From positions 122,638-186,637 of the forward strand of contig DEFM01000006.1 in assembly GCA_002350855.1 (NCBI GenBank): a stretch of 64,000 nucleotides of DNA, in the 5' to 3' direction. This stretch comes from Prevotellaceae bacterium UBA2852 (GTDB lineage: Bacteria > Bacteroidota > Bacteroidia > Bacteroidales > Bacteroidaceae). The notes under the pieces were generated by a model. It was not told where the DNA came from, made no database searches, and saw only the letters and a list, made by a program, of their open reading frames with translations. The position numbers and the translations under genes are program-made. How positions within the stretch are numbered: the stretch's first letter is position 1; each line of letters starts with the position of its first letter. Shown one piece after another: positions 36,201-47,200 of this stretch.

Positions 36201-39200
36201 GACTTTGGCAGTTCCGTTAACAGTAACATGGGTGTCAGTAGCTAAGGCAAGGGTCTGAACATAAATAAGCAACGCACTTTCATAACCCACACCATAACTG
36301 CTTGGATCACCGTTGTTGTTATAATACTCCATGGTGTTGTCAGGCTTCATACGTCCAGGATTGGTTATTGCTCCTGGGTCAACGCCCTTACCTGCTCCAA
36401 AGACACTGCCTAAAATCTCGGCTTTATCCTTGACGGTGACAGTACAAATACCCAAATTAGTATTAGCCAATGTAAACGGCATTCCCACCTCCAGGTTAGG
36501 ATGTTCACTCTTGTTGGCTTCAGTGACAAGGCTATGCTTACCCACAGATGCAATCTCACCACCACCATATACGCTGCCTCCTACCTTGGTTAAGCCCTGA
36601 ACGGTAACGACAGGATTGCCACGCACAAGTGCCGAGTATCCATGTGTGCTTAAACCTGCACCTGCACCGAATACGTCATACTTGATATCAGGAGCATATC
36701 CACTTCCTGATGCGCCTTCAACGCCTAAAGTAACTATTGTGTTTCCTTCTACACGGGCAATCTCTCCACCACCATACACAGCACCGTAAATCGTTCCGCT
36801 TTCAACTATGACATTCGTAGTGTTAACCATGGCTTTCTTGCACTCAAAGGTGTTAGACGCACCCTTTCCTGCACCGAACACATGTCCATTGCCGTTGCCA
36901 TCAACACCAATAGTACCACCTGTTATAGTAACATTGCAGGCACCGCTACCTCCAAGATATGGGAAAGAGCCATCTACATTCGTAGTATATGTGCCCACGT
37001 CACCTGCTTCACCGCCGCCATACACATTTCCCTTGACAACTGCAGCGTCACTTATGGTTACATTCGTCGTTTTCACCAAAGCGGCATCGGTTTGCGTAGA
37101 AATGGAATCACCTCGGGCTGCGCCGAACACACTTCCGTTGCGGATACCATCAACACCAATAGTTCCACCACTAATAGAAATAGAAGTAACACCACCATTA
37201 GTTATAGTAATTGCACCGGTATTGTCCTTTGTCATTGTTCCCACCGAACCCATAGCACCGGCACCATAGAGGTTATGTGCCACAAGACCTCCTGTGACGT
37301 TTACGGATGCATTACCTAATACAATACCAGCCAATGGATTGTAGCTGTCAAATATGCCGTCATTGTCTGAATCATATTTATCAGTACCGCAACCACCGCC
37401 ATACACATTTCCACGATAAGGATAATTTGCACCAGTGTATTCTACACCACCTGATGAAATTGGAGAACCACTCGTTATACCTATAGTTCCACTATGGATA
37501 TCTACCAATGTATTTTCGTAAGTGTGGCCATTCTCTCCACTACCATAGACAGAGCCTTTTATCAGTGGAGATGTCAACGTAGTTCCCTGTCCCTCTGTAC
37601 CAATCACCACATGAGCATCATGAACCCATGCCAATCGGTCGTGAATTTCTCCAGGCGCACCTACGTCACCACGAGACGAGCCGTAGACCATTCCATTTTC
37701 ATCTCCATTGGTGCCAATGATACCACCAGTAATAGTAACTAAAGCTGAACCACCAGACGTATATGATGTTATATTACCGGCATTGTCATACACATAAGTT
37801 CCGACAGAACCGTATGCACCACCACCATATACATTATGCAAAATCGTCGGTGAGATAGTATTTCCGCCAACAATAGTATCTTGGATAGTCACATTTGTAT
37901 TACCCTTTACCAATCCAGATTTCACGTCGGTGACTTTTCCCTTTCCTCCTCCATAGACATTGCCATACAATGCTCCACCAAGACCAGTTGTACCGATGGT
38001 ACCACCTCCTTTAACAATCACCTCGGTATTTCCATCTACATTAGACTCTTCACCACCGCCATACACACTGCCACCAACAGTTGTTGAACCTTTAATATTC
38101 AGAACTGTTTTTCCTACATAACCGAGGGAAGTAAGGTCTTCATCTGTATATACAAAGTTCCCTAATCCCGAACTTTCCATTCCAGACTCTCCGTTTTTCA
38201 GCACACTTTTATCAACTTGTTTCCACGTATAGGTCTCAAGGGTATTAATCTCACCCATATCAAACATGCCTATGTTGTTATTGATGCCAGGATCCTGAGT
38301 GAACGCCGGTGTGTTTCGCACATAGACCGGGGGAAGCGATGCTGAATAACCTCCTCCATATACACTACCTTCCACCTTACAACTATAAAGTGTGGAAGTG
38401 GCTGTTCCATTTACCTTGCCAAGATAGCCACCACCGTAGAAGTTGCCCGTTATATTACATCCGTTTAGGTTTGAAGTCACGCCGTTCGTAGTGGCAAGTG
38501 AGAATGAAGCAAACTTAACATAGAAACGTCCACCCGTTTTACCGGATGACCAATAGAAGAAGTCATAGTCGAAGTCAGTAGCCACGCCCTTGCCCTTTTT
38601 ACCATACTGGCCATTGTTTCCTGGAGACTTCGTTGTTGCACCGTCGAAATATTTTCCGCGATCATTGGTATAATCACCCTGTTTGTCTTTTGGGTTCAAA
38701 CCCTCTATATCATAATACTTCACCCTATTCAAAGAGGTACCACCATAGCCAGCTCCGCAGTATGTGCCAAACGTACAGTTGTTAGCATTGGTGATAACAG
38801 TTTTTCCCGCACTCATATCACCAAACTTCGGTCCTCCGCAGAACAATGTAACATGACTGTTCGTGATGTCCGTTTGTATGCTTCCCGTTATAGGCTTATT
38901 GGCATTTATTCCGCCACCAAAGAAGTTGGTTATGTCAGCCCAGTCTATCTGCCAACGTACGTTTCCGTCTATCTGCTCCAGCGATGCACCTGCCATCTCG
39001 CCAAAACGTCCTCCGCTCACGTAGCACTCGGCTGGGTCATTTTGGTTCGCAACCACAGTAGGCTGATATGTTCCAGAAAGGTAGAATTCGTCATAGTCAC
39101 CTCCAGTAACGGAAATCGGAATATGTTTTGTTGATTGGGTACCATCACTATGAGTGCCATTGCCAAACTTAGCATACCAAGCATTACCTCCCACATGTAT

Positions 39201-41219
39201 ATACTTTGTCTCTGTTGGCTGGCTGACTTTCGTAGAAACAAACTGCTTATACGACCCACCAAGAAGTATCAATGGAGCTGCCGATTTGCCACCATTATCA
39301 TACTCAAACTGCTCAAAATGGACCAAACATGTATTGGTTATCTCAAACCATCCTTTTATATTGAATATTGACACATTACGAAAAGTCGATGCATTTTTAG
39401 GTATTTGTGCCTCCGCTATACCCACGATATTCAAGAAATCATAACGGATAGGAGAAATAGGTTGGCGATTATTATGACCGAATATATAGCTATAGTCGGG
39501 TTCGTTGTCATGGTTCAAGTCTATAGACATCAAAGTATATGGAATATTAGAAGACGTTGGATTACCCGCCTGATGAACGTTGCCAACAAGCACCACAGCC
39601 TGGTCATACACGGTTTTGCTCGTGTTATTAAAACCTGTAAGAGCATCACCTATGTTGGTATAGACTTTTTGATTATTATTCCCGTCATTGTATATATCTA
39701 TATTCGTTTTGTTGTTATATTGTGTTCCAAACAGAGAAAAACTCTGTTTATCATAACTATTGTTATACACAACGTCATACGTATCATCAGACACATAGTT
39801 GGCTATTGCCCAATAAGGCTCAATAGTGATAGCCGTTACACCCTCTGGGACATCCCAATATGCGCCCTGCGAGAACACACGATAACTACCATTAGTACCA
39901 TATAAGTCCTTATTGGTACATTTACGGTCGGCAAAGTTATAACCGCCCCATTCGTCAGCCTCATTATAAGTACCTGATGTGCCACCTGTGATACTAGTTA
40001 TCTTCCATCCCGTAACTACACGACTTCCTGTATAGTTGCCAGTTCCCACGTCATTATAATAAGGTAGCTGCACCTTATCGTAGTTAAAATTGAAGTGGTC
40101 AAAGTCCTTGTCGGTACGCTGAAGTGTCAAGGAGGTGGTTGTGATGTCGGCACCATCCGGCCAACTCTGACCTCCATCGGTTTTACTTGTGCTGATAGTT
40201 ACAGTAAGCGTCTTATTAAGTTTTCCACCCTTGTTTCTTCCAACGGTAGCACTGTCAGGAGCATTTTTTATATCGGGGTTGATAATAGATGGATAGTAGC
40301 CTTGAGCTTTTAAAATAGGATATGGATTAGGTTCATTGATGGTTCTGTCAGCCGTTTCAAGTACCCATTTTGCCATATCATTTGGATTGACAGTAGTAGT
40401 TGCAGTAGAAGCATATTTGGCGGCCAGTTTGTTATTACTGTTGAGCAACAGACGATAGCGTTCAAATCGATTGATGAACTTCTCTTCCATTGCCAACGCC
40501 CTATTGTATTTCGTAATTAGTTTATTTTTACTATAAGGTGACTCATAACGATAGTAGTTATAATTGTTCATGCCACCTGCAACATTATTGATCTCCACAC
40601 CACCATAAATTGGTGATATTGTTCCGCCTGAAGAAATATCACCATAGAACATACAGTTCATCACCATAGTGGTCAAAGGAGATTGTGTTGAAGTCACTCT
40701 GTTATGTCCTACAATACCTGCTTTTTCACTGCCAGCTGTAATATTAGCATAGCTGTAGCAGTTAATGACACGAGCTGTACCATCGAGGAGTCCGATGAGT
40801 CCACCTGTATAACCTGTACCACCTACAGAACCGCTAAGGATTCCGACATTATAGACTCTTGCTGAGCCATTGGCTGTACCAGCTATCGCACCCACATTAT
40901 CACCACTGGATATATTCACATCCTCCAGCACAAGATTCTTTACCGTACCGGTTAGTGTGGTAAAGAGAGGAGCACCAAGACCTGTAATCTTATATGGCAT
41001 ATGAGTATCAGGATCGAAATTTGCCTCAAGTGTACCATTGAAAGTAGTAACACCTGGAGTGCCACCACTTATATCCTGAGTAATGATATAATGACCGTCA
41101 GCATCAGTAATCTGGCTCAACGAAGTGATGTTGGTTTGGCCCCACACTTGAGTGAGTCCAAATGTCAGCATCAGGGACAGAATAAACAGAGTCTTGGAAG
41201 TATAGTGAAGTTGTTTCAT
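33225..41219 (-). CDS. Giant secreted VYGGG-repeat protein (2664 aa), no sorting tail
   Basis: Signal peptide about 1-27 (cut after VWGQ). Residues about 60-180 contain GLUG-like repeats (GGLIGLLDGTARVINCYSYA, AGIVGHN). A long Thr/Asn/Tyr-rich region to about 900 has no recognised domain. From about 925 to the C-terminus I count roughly 41 copies of the motif [GN]x[VI][YF]GGGxxxxV, usually followed by GxTxVxI strands, the pattern of a right-handed parallel beta-solenoid. Two blocks of about 268 residues are duplicated (see the repeat entry). The protein stops right after NVYGGGNKANVTGQTNVTIG with no cap, anchor or secretion tail, unlike the 3871-aa protein encoded 8 bp upstream. Predicted surface or pilus-associated adhesin. 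Family unnamed as far as I know. Confidence 0.85.
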   Translation of the reverse strand: MKQLHYTSKTLFILSLMLTFGLTQVWGQTNITSLSQITDADGHYIITQDISGGTPGVTTFNGTLEANFDPDTHMPYKITGLGAPLFTTLTGTVKNLVLEDVNISSGDNVGAIAGTANGSARVYNVGILSGSVGGTGYTGGLIGLLDGTARVINCYSYANITAGSEKAGIVGHNRVTSTQSPLTTMVMNCMFYGDISSGGTISPIYGGVEINNVAGGMNNYNYYRYESPYSKNKLITKYNRALAMEEKFINRFERYRLLLNSNNKLAAKYASTATTTVNPNDMAKWVLETADRTINEPNPYPILKAQGYYPSIINPDIKNAPDSATVGRNKGGKLNKTLTVTISTSKTDGGQSWPDGADITTTSLTLQRTDKDFDHFNFNYDKVQLPYYNDVGTGNYTGSRVVTGWKITSITGGTSGTYNEADEWGGYNFADRKCTNKDLYGTNGSYRVFSQGAYWDVPEGVTAITIEPYWAIANYVSDDTYDVVYNNSYDKQSFSLFGTQYNNKTNIDIYNDGNNNQKVYTNIGDALTGFNNTSKTVYDQAVVLVGNVHQAGNPTSSNIPYTLMSIDLNHDNEPDYSYIFGHNNRQPISPIRYDFLNIVGIAEAQIPKNASTFRNVSIFNIKGWFEITNTCLVHFEQFEYDNGGKSAAPLILLGGSYKQFVSTKVSQPTETKYIHVGGNAWYAKFGNGTHSDGTQSTKHIPISVTGGDYDEFYLSGTYQPTVVANQNDPAECYVSGGRFGEMAGASLEQIDGNVRWQIDWADITNFFGGGINANKPITGSIQTDITNSHVTLFCGGPKFGDMSAGKTVITNANNCTFGTYCGAGYGGTSLNRVKYYDIEGLNPKDKQGDYTNDRGKYFDGATTKSPGNNGQYGKKGKGVATDFDYDFFYWSSGKTGGRFYVKFASFSLATTNGVTSNLNGCNITGNFYGGGYLGKVNGTATSTLYSCKVEGSVYGGGYSASLPPVYVRNTPAFTQDPGINNNIGMFDMGEINTLETYTWKQVDKSVLKNGESGMESSGLGNFVYTDEDLTSLGYVGKTVLNIKGSTTVGGSVYGGGEESNVDGNTEVIVKGGGTIGTTGLGGALYGNVYGGGKGKVTDVKSGLVKGNTNVTIQDTIVGGNTISPTILHNVYGGGAYGSVGTYVYDNAGNITSYTSGGSALVTITGGIIGTNGDENGMVYGSSRGDVGAPGEIHDRLAWVHDAHVVIGTEGQGTTLTSPLIKGSVYGSGENGHTYENTLVDIHSGTIGITSGSPISSGGVEYTGANYPYRGNVYGGGCGTDKYDSDNDGIFDSYNPLAGIVLGNASVNVTGGLVAHNLYGAGAMGSVGTMTKDNTGAITITNGGVTSISISGGTIGVDGIRNGSVFGAARGDSISTQTDAALVKTTNVTISDAAVVKGNVYGGGEAGDVGTYTTNVDGSFPYLGGSGACNVTITGGTIGVDGNGNGHVFGAGKGASNTFECKKAMVNTTNVIVESGTIYGAVYGGGEIARVEGNTIVTLGVEGASGSGYAPDIKYDVFGAGAGLSTHGYSALVRGNPVVTVQGLTKVGGSVYGGGEIASVGKHSLVTEANKSEHPNLEVGMPFTLANTNLGICTVTVKDKAEILGSVFGAGKGVDPGAITNPGRMKPDNTMEYYNNNGDPSSYGVGYESALLIYVQTLALATDTHVTVNGTAKVKGSVYGGSESGFVQYDSYVNIQGSCLIGTTDAGGNVFGGGLGLANNAAAGRVSGNTSLSISGGTMYGSVYGGGAYGYVGTYTVSADGRDFTWHTVNGDKTGICNVSITGGTIGSEGVTGKGNVFGASKGLANSYQCEKAMVDSTNVNISNGTVYGSVYGGGEIARVEGNTEVTIGVAGATGEGVAPDIRCSVFGAGAGVETHGYSALVRGNTAVLIQGRTKIGQNVYGGGEIASVGKYKVANADTLAKYPELVAAGIKIGMPYALTNDGLGICRVTVKDVAKIGPDNIGHVFGAGKGIVPHYDGTNKRMTFNNNNESVWETFASEEDYMKFVETMALVTKTFVDIDGSAFVKGSVYGGSESGFVQDNTQVTIQGSSCQIGTADTGGNVYGGGLGIEGNAVAGRVLGNTTLYIINGTMYGSVYGGGEAGIVWKDTYVNLTGGTVIHDAYGGGLAADVEGNTNVALNENVADDARGCVVSRIFGCNNVSGTPKGTVTVHVFKTQKAGATRITNPVNGPATAKVLGEYDVAAVYGGGNLAAYEPTNAFLDYATNKALVDAAYTHVIIDGCDRTSIAQVYGGGNAASTPGTFVEINGTFEIGEVFGGGNGKDSIVVSGVLKENPGANIGYKDYSAVEDSYDTKDKRAEDPFKSYIYGSGQVKVVVHGGLIHAVYGGSNTKGNLRQTAMVILSEKDEADDDYCCFNVGEAYGGGKSADMDAETIMTMDCIPGLDIVYGGAENADVVGGATLNITNGRYGQVFGGNNKGGRIGGPIVVNIEETGCRPIIIGELFGGGNRAAYSIYGYTEKKDGNGDLILDVDGKIQWLPLKSTDAGALSSPYDSPHVNVKSFTSIGDIYGGGYGETAVMIGSPVVNINEVVGGKTNHSQANIATEGTITISEELTPGVVTTRELKYPPHTQGAIGSINNVFGGGNEAEVVGDTYVNIGTEEKIQYVTGADTETKITVKGVNILGNVYGGGNKANVTGQTNVTIGKSE
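34930..36790 (-). repeat. Duplicated 805-bp blocks inside the 2664-aa gene
   Basis: Two homologous blocks, about 36790-35985 and 35740-34935, each run from VYGGGEIARVEGNT to GTMYGSVYGGG and include HGYSALVRGN, GGGEIASVGK, LGIC(T/R)VTVKD and SVYGGSESGFVQ. The offset is about 1050 bp. They differ at many positions, so the duplication is not recent. Confidence 0.8.
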
Positions 41220-41227
41220 TTTTATAT

Positions 41228-44200
41228 TTAATGAATAATCAATTTCTTGTTGTTAACGAGATAAACTCCCTTTGCAGATACAGGAACTTCGAATGTTTCG
41301 TCGGTATGTATCTTGAATGTGGCAACGCGTGCTCCGTCGGCAGTGTAAATGCGTATAGGCATTGTCCTGCGAAGCGTAGACTTAACCACTATCTTGTCAT
41401 TCTCAGAGTAAACAATGAGTGAACCGTCATCGATGTCCTCGCCTGTAGGTTCGAGATCTATCTCACCGCTTGACTTATTAAGGATAATCTTACGTGCCTT
41501 AGTTGAAGACGGAGCCTTAATGTATGGTCTGAAAGCAGTTAACGAAGCTGCACCGGCAGTTGTATTCTCGAAACTGCCACCATCGTTGTCGAGGGCAAAG
41601 ACACTCACACTCGCTGCCTCCGGATTGTTCAGATATGTAGGAACGAATGTATATCCGCCAGAAGAAACGCCTTCCATCTCGTTGTCGCTGACACCGATAG
41701 AAGTTCCTTCCACTGAAGCGAAGGTAATATACTGCTTACCTGGGCTGGCAATGGTGATTGGGAAGTTGACAAGATTGTCAGGAGTCCACGTTCCGCTCAG
41801 GTCAAACTCGAAGAAGGTCTTTCCTGGGAAGCCCACGATATACGGTTTGCCTGCATCGTAGTAAGGATAGTTGTCTACCGGATAACGGGCAGCAAGATAA
41901 TCCGTACTATAATAGATCTTCTTGAATTCGTCTGTATTTCTGTCAAGGAATTCATACTGGCTATAATAGTAATCGTAGAGGAATGTATTAGTGTAATTCT
42001 TCGTATGGTTACTTGGAGCCAGAGGGTCGAAGTCGGCAGTAAAGACTCCATCAACAGGTTGGTTGTTTTCCATCTTCTGCTGAACATTACCCTTGAATTC
42101 ACGGAGCCAGTACTCGTGTCCCTTCGTGCTGTTCTTATAGAAGTGAGTCAGTTCACCCTTCTTATCCGTAGTTACCAATTCAACTTCGAACGGCAGGCTG
42201 ACACTTTCCCAACCAGAGTTCATATTGACGAAGTGATCAGGATAACGCTGATACCACATGCGGTTGCCACTGCCGAAATTATATGCGATAGGAGCATTGA
42301 AGTCCTGAAGGTCTACGAGGAAGTGGTCTCTAACTGCTGTATATACACCACCCGACTGCTGTACCCAGTGACCACGGATGTGGGATGGGTCCATAAAGTC
42401 AACTGTTCGATAAGTGGTATTCGTCTCAGTATATGTGCCATCGGCGAGATATGCGCTAACCACATTGGCAGTCTTCTGCGAAGCGTTTGGAGTCTGTCCT
42501 GTTCCTGTGCCGCCTGGAACACCAGTATAGACAAGCAGGTTCTTCGTCAGATCAACATTAACGAAGGCTGAGAGTCCGCCGTCATCAAGCAATGGTGGAT
42601 AGAAGCGTGCCGGCAATTTGCCTGATGCAGCCACATTACCCATCTTATAGCCTGCTGCCAAGTCTCCATTTCCTCCTGTGAAGTCAATGGCAGTCATATC
42701 CTTGTATGCAATCATTGATTCGTCGCCGTACATCGTCTGGGCAAATACAGCATAAGGATTGAAGTATGCCACACCTGCATTTCCGGAACGGTAGTAAGCC
42801 GGAGCACGGAATACACGGTTTCCTGCGTCGGTTGTCACGAGATAGTTTCCACTACGGTTGATTACAGTAGGATTATCCTGATGAGTACGTCCGTTGACAT
42901 GATTGTAATTCAATGCCTGACCGAAGAAGAAATAGTCGTCTGGCCAGATAGGATGATAAGCTTCATGCTCTTCATCATATCTCTCATCGAGATCACTTGG
43001 TACTTCACCCCCTGCATACTGGTAGTCACCATCTGCAAAGCGGCTCTCTACATAGCTGCCCAAATAGTTGTCGGCATTGTCGTAGAAGAGATATGGGCCT
43101 GTAGCATTCGCATAGTAACCAGTATGGAGCGTAAGCGTCTTGTTCGCACCAACGGTATAGTATTGATACGGATTGGTGTTAACAGAAGAGTTGTTGTCGC
43201 AATAACGCTTAAACAGATAGAATCCGTTCAGGTCATAAGTAACTTCTCCGTTTCGGAATGCGTGGAGAGGTTTCTCTATTGATCCGCTGCCCGACAGATA
43301 CTGATTCTCCTGAGGATAATAGCAGTTCACCAGATGAACTGTACGGTTTGCCGTATTGATAGGATTCTCAAAGAGAGCTTTCTTGTTCTTCTCAGTGTTG
43401 TCCGAAGTGTTAATCCAGCAGTTCTCGAGATAACCGCTTCCTTCATCAGCTATTCCGGCAGAAGTGTATGAACCGGTAACACCAAGGTTATATACCTCAC
43501 CGCAAAGGTGTCCGAAGAGTGAGTGGTCAAGACCGGTAATGGTATGTCCGTCACCATGCAGCGTTCCTTCGAAGCACTTGCCGGTATCTTCCAAAGAGTT
43601 GTCATAGCCGATAGGTGTCCAACCAGTAACTGAGCCGCCATCCACGCTGTATGCTTTCGGACTGACATCACTGCGGAGGATGAATTCGAGATTACGTGCG
43701 GAATGAACATGAGTATCAAGATTAGCATGACCTTCAAGTGCAGTTCCTGCTTCCGGAGTGGTAGAGAGTACACTCAGGTCGAAGAAATCCTTAAGCAAGT
43801 CAAGTTCACTCTTAGTAGGATCGGACTCACAAGTACGGTTGTCAATATAAATCTTGCTCTCGCGCTTCACACTTGGATTATCCACATACATGTGGTGTGC
43901 CTTATCCTTCATCACGGCATCAAGGTCATGATAGTTGGCAACTCTCAATGGCACGTGGTTAGAATAAGTTTCACCGAGGTATGTCTTTGCGTAGTAAGCC
44001 ACATAGTAGCCGTCGTTGTACCAATAAAGCTTATCAACTCTTGGTATATAGTCAATACCGTTGGTATGGTTCTCTGCATCGCTGATCTTCTCGAATATCT
44101 TCCATCCACCACCGGTTACTTCGTATGCACCAGGGATAACGTTTGGTTCACGGAGACCGACATAGTCACCAGGAATAACCATTCGTGGAGACTTGATATT

Positions 44201-47200
44201 CTCAACTGTAGGCACACCGCTCTTGAACTGCAGGTGGAAGTTCACCACGTGGCGTTCGCTGATAGGAGTAATGTGCATTGCGGTTGCGTCACTCTCCTCA
44301 TAATTGTATTCATAAATTACAGTTATGATCTTCTCCTTTGAGAGGTCGAATATATCGGAATTGCGAGCCACATACAGTGTACCTGTTCCATTCGGTGAAA
44401 TACCGTGGATAAGGAAGTTCATTTGTTTGTTGGTAAGGTTGGAGTAATTGGATGCTTCAATCACGAATCCAAGTGGTACAGTCTGTCCGTTGGTATATGA
44501 TGCAGAACCTGTGCTACCTTCAACAGCTGCCTTCGTCACAGCCACACCTTCACCATGCTCACCCACAACATAGCTTTCGCGACAATAATAATATGTCTTG
44601 CCAACCTGTTCTGAAGTAAAGGTGAGGACGCTGATATTACTCTGTTCCGATGTACCCAGACTATTATAAGCATTCGCTGTAATAGTAGTTCCGGGTGCAT
44701 AAGGAGAGTTACCAATTTCGAATGCTGTATGGACTACATACACATTTCCTGCAGCTTGCACGCTGATAGGTGAATAGAAACGCTTCTCGTTAGGGATTGA
44801 CTCGAATACAGTGCGGCTAACCTCTGTGCCGTTGGTAATAGTCTGACCACCATAGTTCAGAGTCTCTGTTCCCTGATATGTCGCTGAATAGTCAACATAC
44901 TGAGAAAGTGAATAACCTACTCCGTTTGCCTCGACTTGTGCTGCAGTAGTGAAGTCGGCGCCGTCATACTGATACTTACGTCCTTCAGCATAAACAACGT
45001 TTCCTGCTTCATCCCTACTATATAGCGGATCTATCAACAGGTCGAATGCGTCGTAGTTGAAATCAAATCTCTCTCTGTCGGTCTTAGACATAGATGACCA
45101 TACCTCCAGACCACGATAGTTCTTACCTACCTCATAGTAGTTTCCTCCATACAAACCTGCTGTTGTACAGATATAAGCCGGAACTATACTGTTGTCAATC
45201 TCGTCTGCCAGCAATGGGCTTTCGGTTTGATACATACTAATGTATTCAGCCTTTTGCTCGGCAGTCATCTTTGTATTGACGTAGATATACTCTGTAGCTT
45301 CGAGCTGGATGGTTCCGAGACAGATATATGCCGGTGAAGCACTACCTGCAGGAAGTGTAGGAACCAATGAAGCAGGAATTGCAGTACCTACATTGAGGTG
45401 GTGAACGTCACCGCCATCATTGTATTCCACCTGTTCGGTTACAATATATGCAGGCTCGAACTCTGCCTGACCGTCAGGAACGTCAGAGCTATGACTTGTA
45501 ATCATAGACTGATAAGTGTCGTAGGTTTCCTTGGAAATGACATTGTCGATATTATATCCACGCTGTCCAAGGATACCGCCTTCGGTTCCCTTCAAATGAT
45601 ATGTAGGTCCGCTTTCGTAGCCTGTTTCATTATTATAATCTTCTGGACTCAATCGTTCATGATTAGCGCTTTCCACCTTGGTGTACCATGTATCCCATGG
45701 TCTCGGGTTACTCATGCTGTATGTAAGCATATAACCTGTGTCGTGACCTACATTGTTGGATGAGCGGAAAATATAATCGAATGCAACATCCTTCTGCAGC
45801 TCAGTATGGTAGGCAGAAGGTTCGAGAGGCGACTCTGTACCGTTCAGACGTTTCTTAGGTGCAGATGCCTTAAGAGTCTCATAATCTTCTGGCAACAACA
45901 CTGAACCCTCTGGATAATCAGTATCGCCCACCTTGCAGGCAGCAATCGTAACATAGGTATCTTCTACGAACAATGCACGCTCAGCCTTGCTTAAGAGATA
46001 CCAATCCCAATAGCTGATAGGATCGTTCTTGTAGTATGACACGTCATTAATCACAATCTTCTTTCCATCTTCGATAGGCACATCAGGTTGTGAGAAATAA
46101 GCATAACGGTTTGGCATCACGTTGAGCAACTTCATGTGTGCATTTGAAGATGCTGTGATTGTCAACGGAATGTTAATACGTTCGCTATAAGCGTTTGGTG
46201 AACCTGTATATGCTGAGATATAACGGTCATAGACATATACCGAACCCTTGATGAACCAATAGTGTGCAGGAACAGCACCATCACCTGAATATCGTCCACT
46301 GATATTGTAGCAGTCGTCGATAATGGTCTGTGTTCCATGAACGAAGTTACCAGAGGTCTGCCACTCATAAAGATCGGTTGTTGAATAGGTATAGTTCTTA
46401 CGTGTGATGGCATCTGCATTCAATTCAGTCAGAGTATTGTGGTTTTTCGGTGTATAAGTTTGCCGTCCATGCTCATTCTTCGCATATACGAATCCACCAC
46501 CAATACCTGTCTGCACATTGATAAGGTCCAGCTCAATGACGCCGGTCACATAACCCCAGTCCTTCTCGTTAAGCTCTGTTCCGGTACTCTTCTCTGAAGT
46601 CAGTTCCAGATACACACCGGAAGCAAGAGCCACCTTGTTGAAACTTGTACCGTTATTGCGCTTACGTTCCTTAACGTGCTTCTTCTTCCAGTTGTAGTAT
46701 GTCAGGTCATCACCCACGAGATTACCGTGTTCGTCTTTTTCTGGGCCATAGGTTTCAGTATCACTGTTATCGGTAATACGAGTGTCCTCGTTTGGTCTGA
46801 AGTGAACATCACTGGTCAGCGCACCAAGATAGTTGACGACATTATAGATACCGAAATAGTTACCATGGATTGCCTTGCTAACATCCAGATAGTCCTCTGG
46901 TTCCTCTGAATTGGGATCTGCTCCTGGTTTGTGTTCAATATCCGCAGGAATAACAGAACGTTGCTGGTTGAGCGAAACCTCGCGTACACGGTTAATGGTA
47001 TAGTTCGTATAGTCCACAACCTCAGGCACACGGTCCTGGGCACCCTTCATCACCATTCGGCTACCGAAGACCCCACAGAAGTCTGAACGCTGAATAGTGT
47101 TCATCAGACGTCCTGCATAGATTGAGCAGACACCGTTCTCTTCCCAATAGATAGGATTAGGTACTTTCTCTCCCTTATCATTGGTTATAATAATAGGCAC

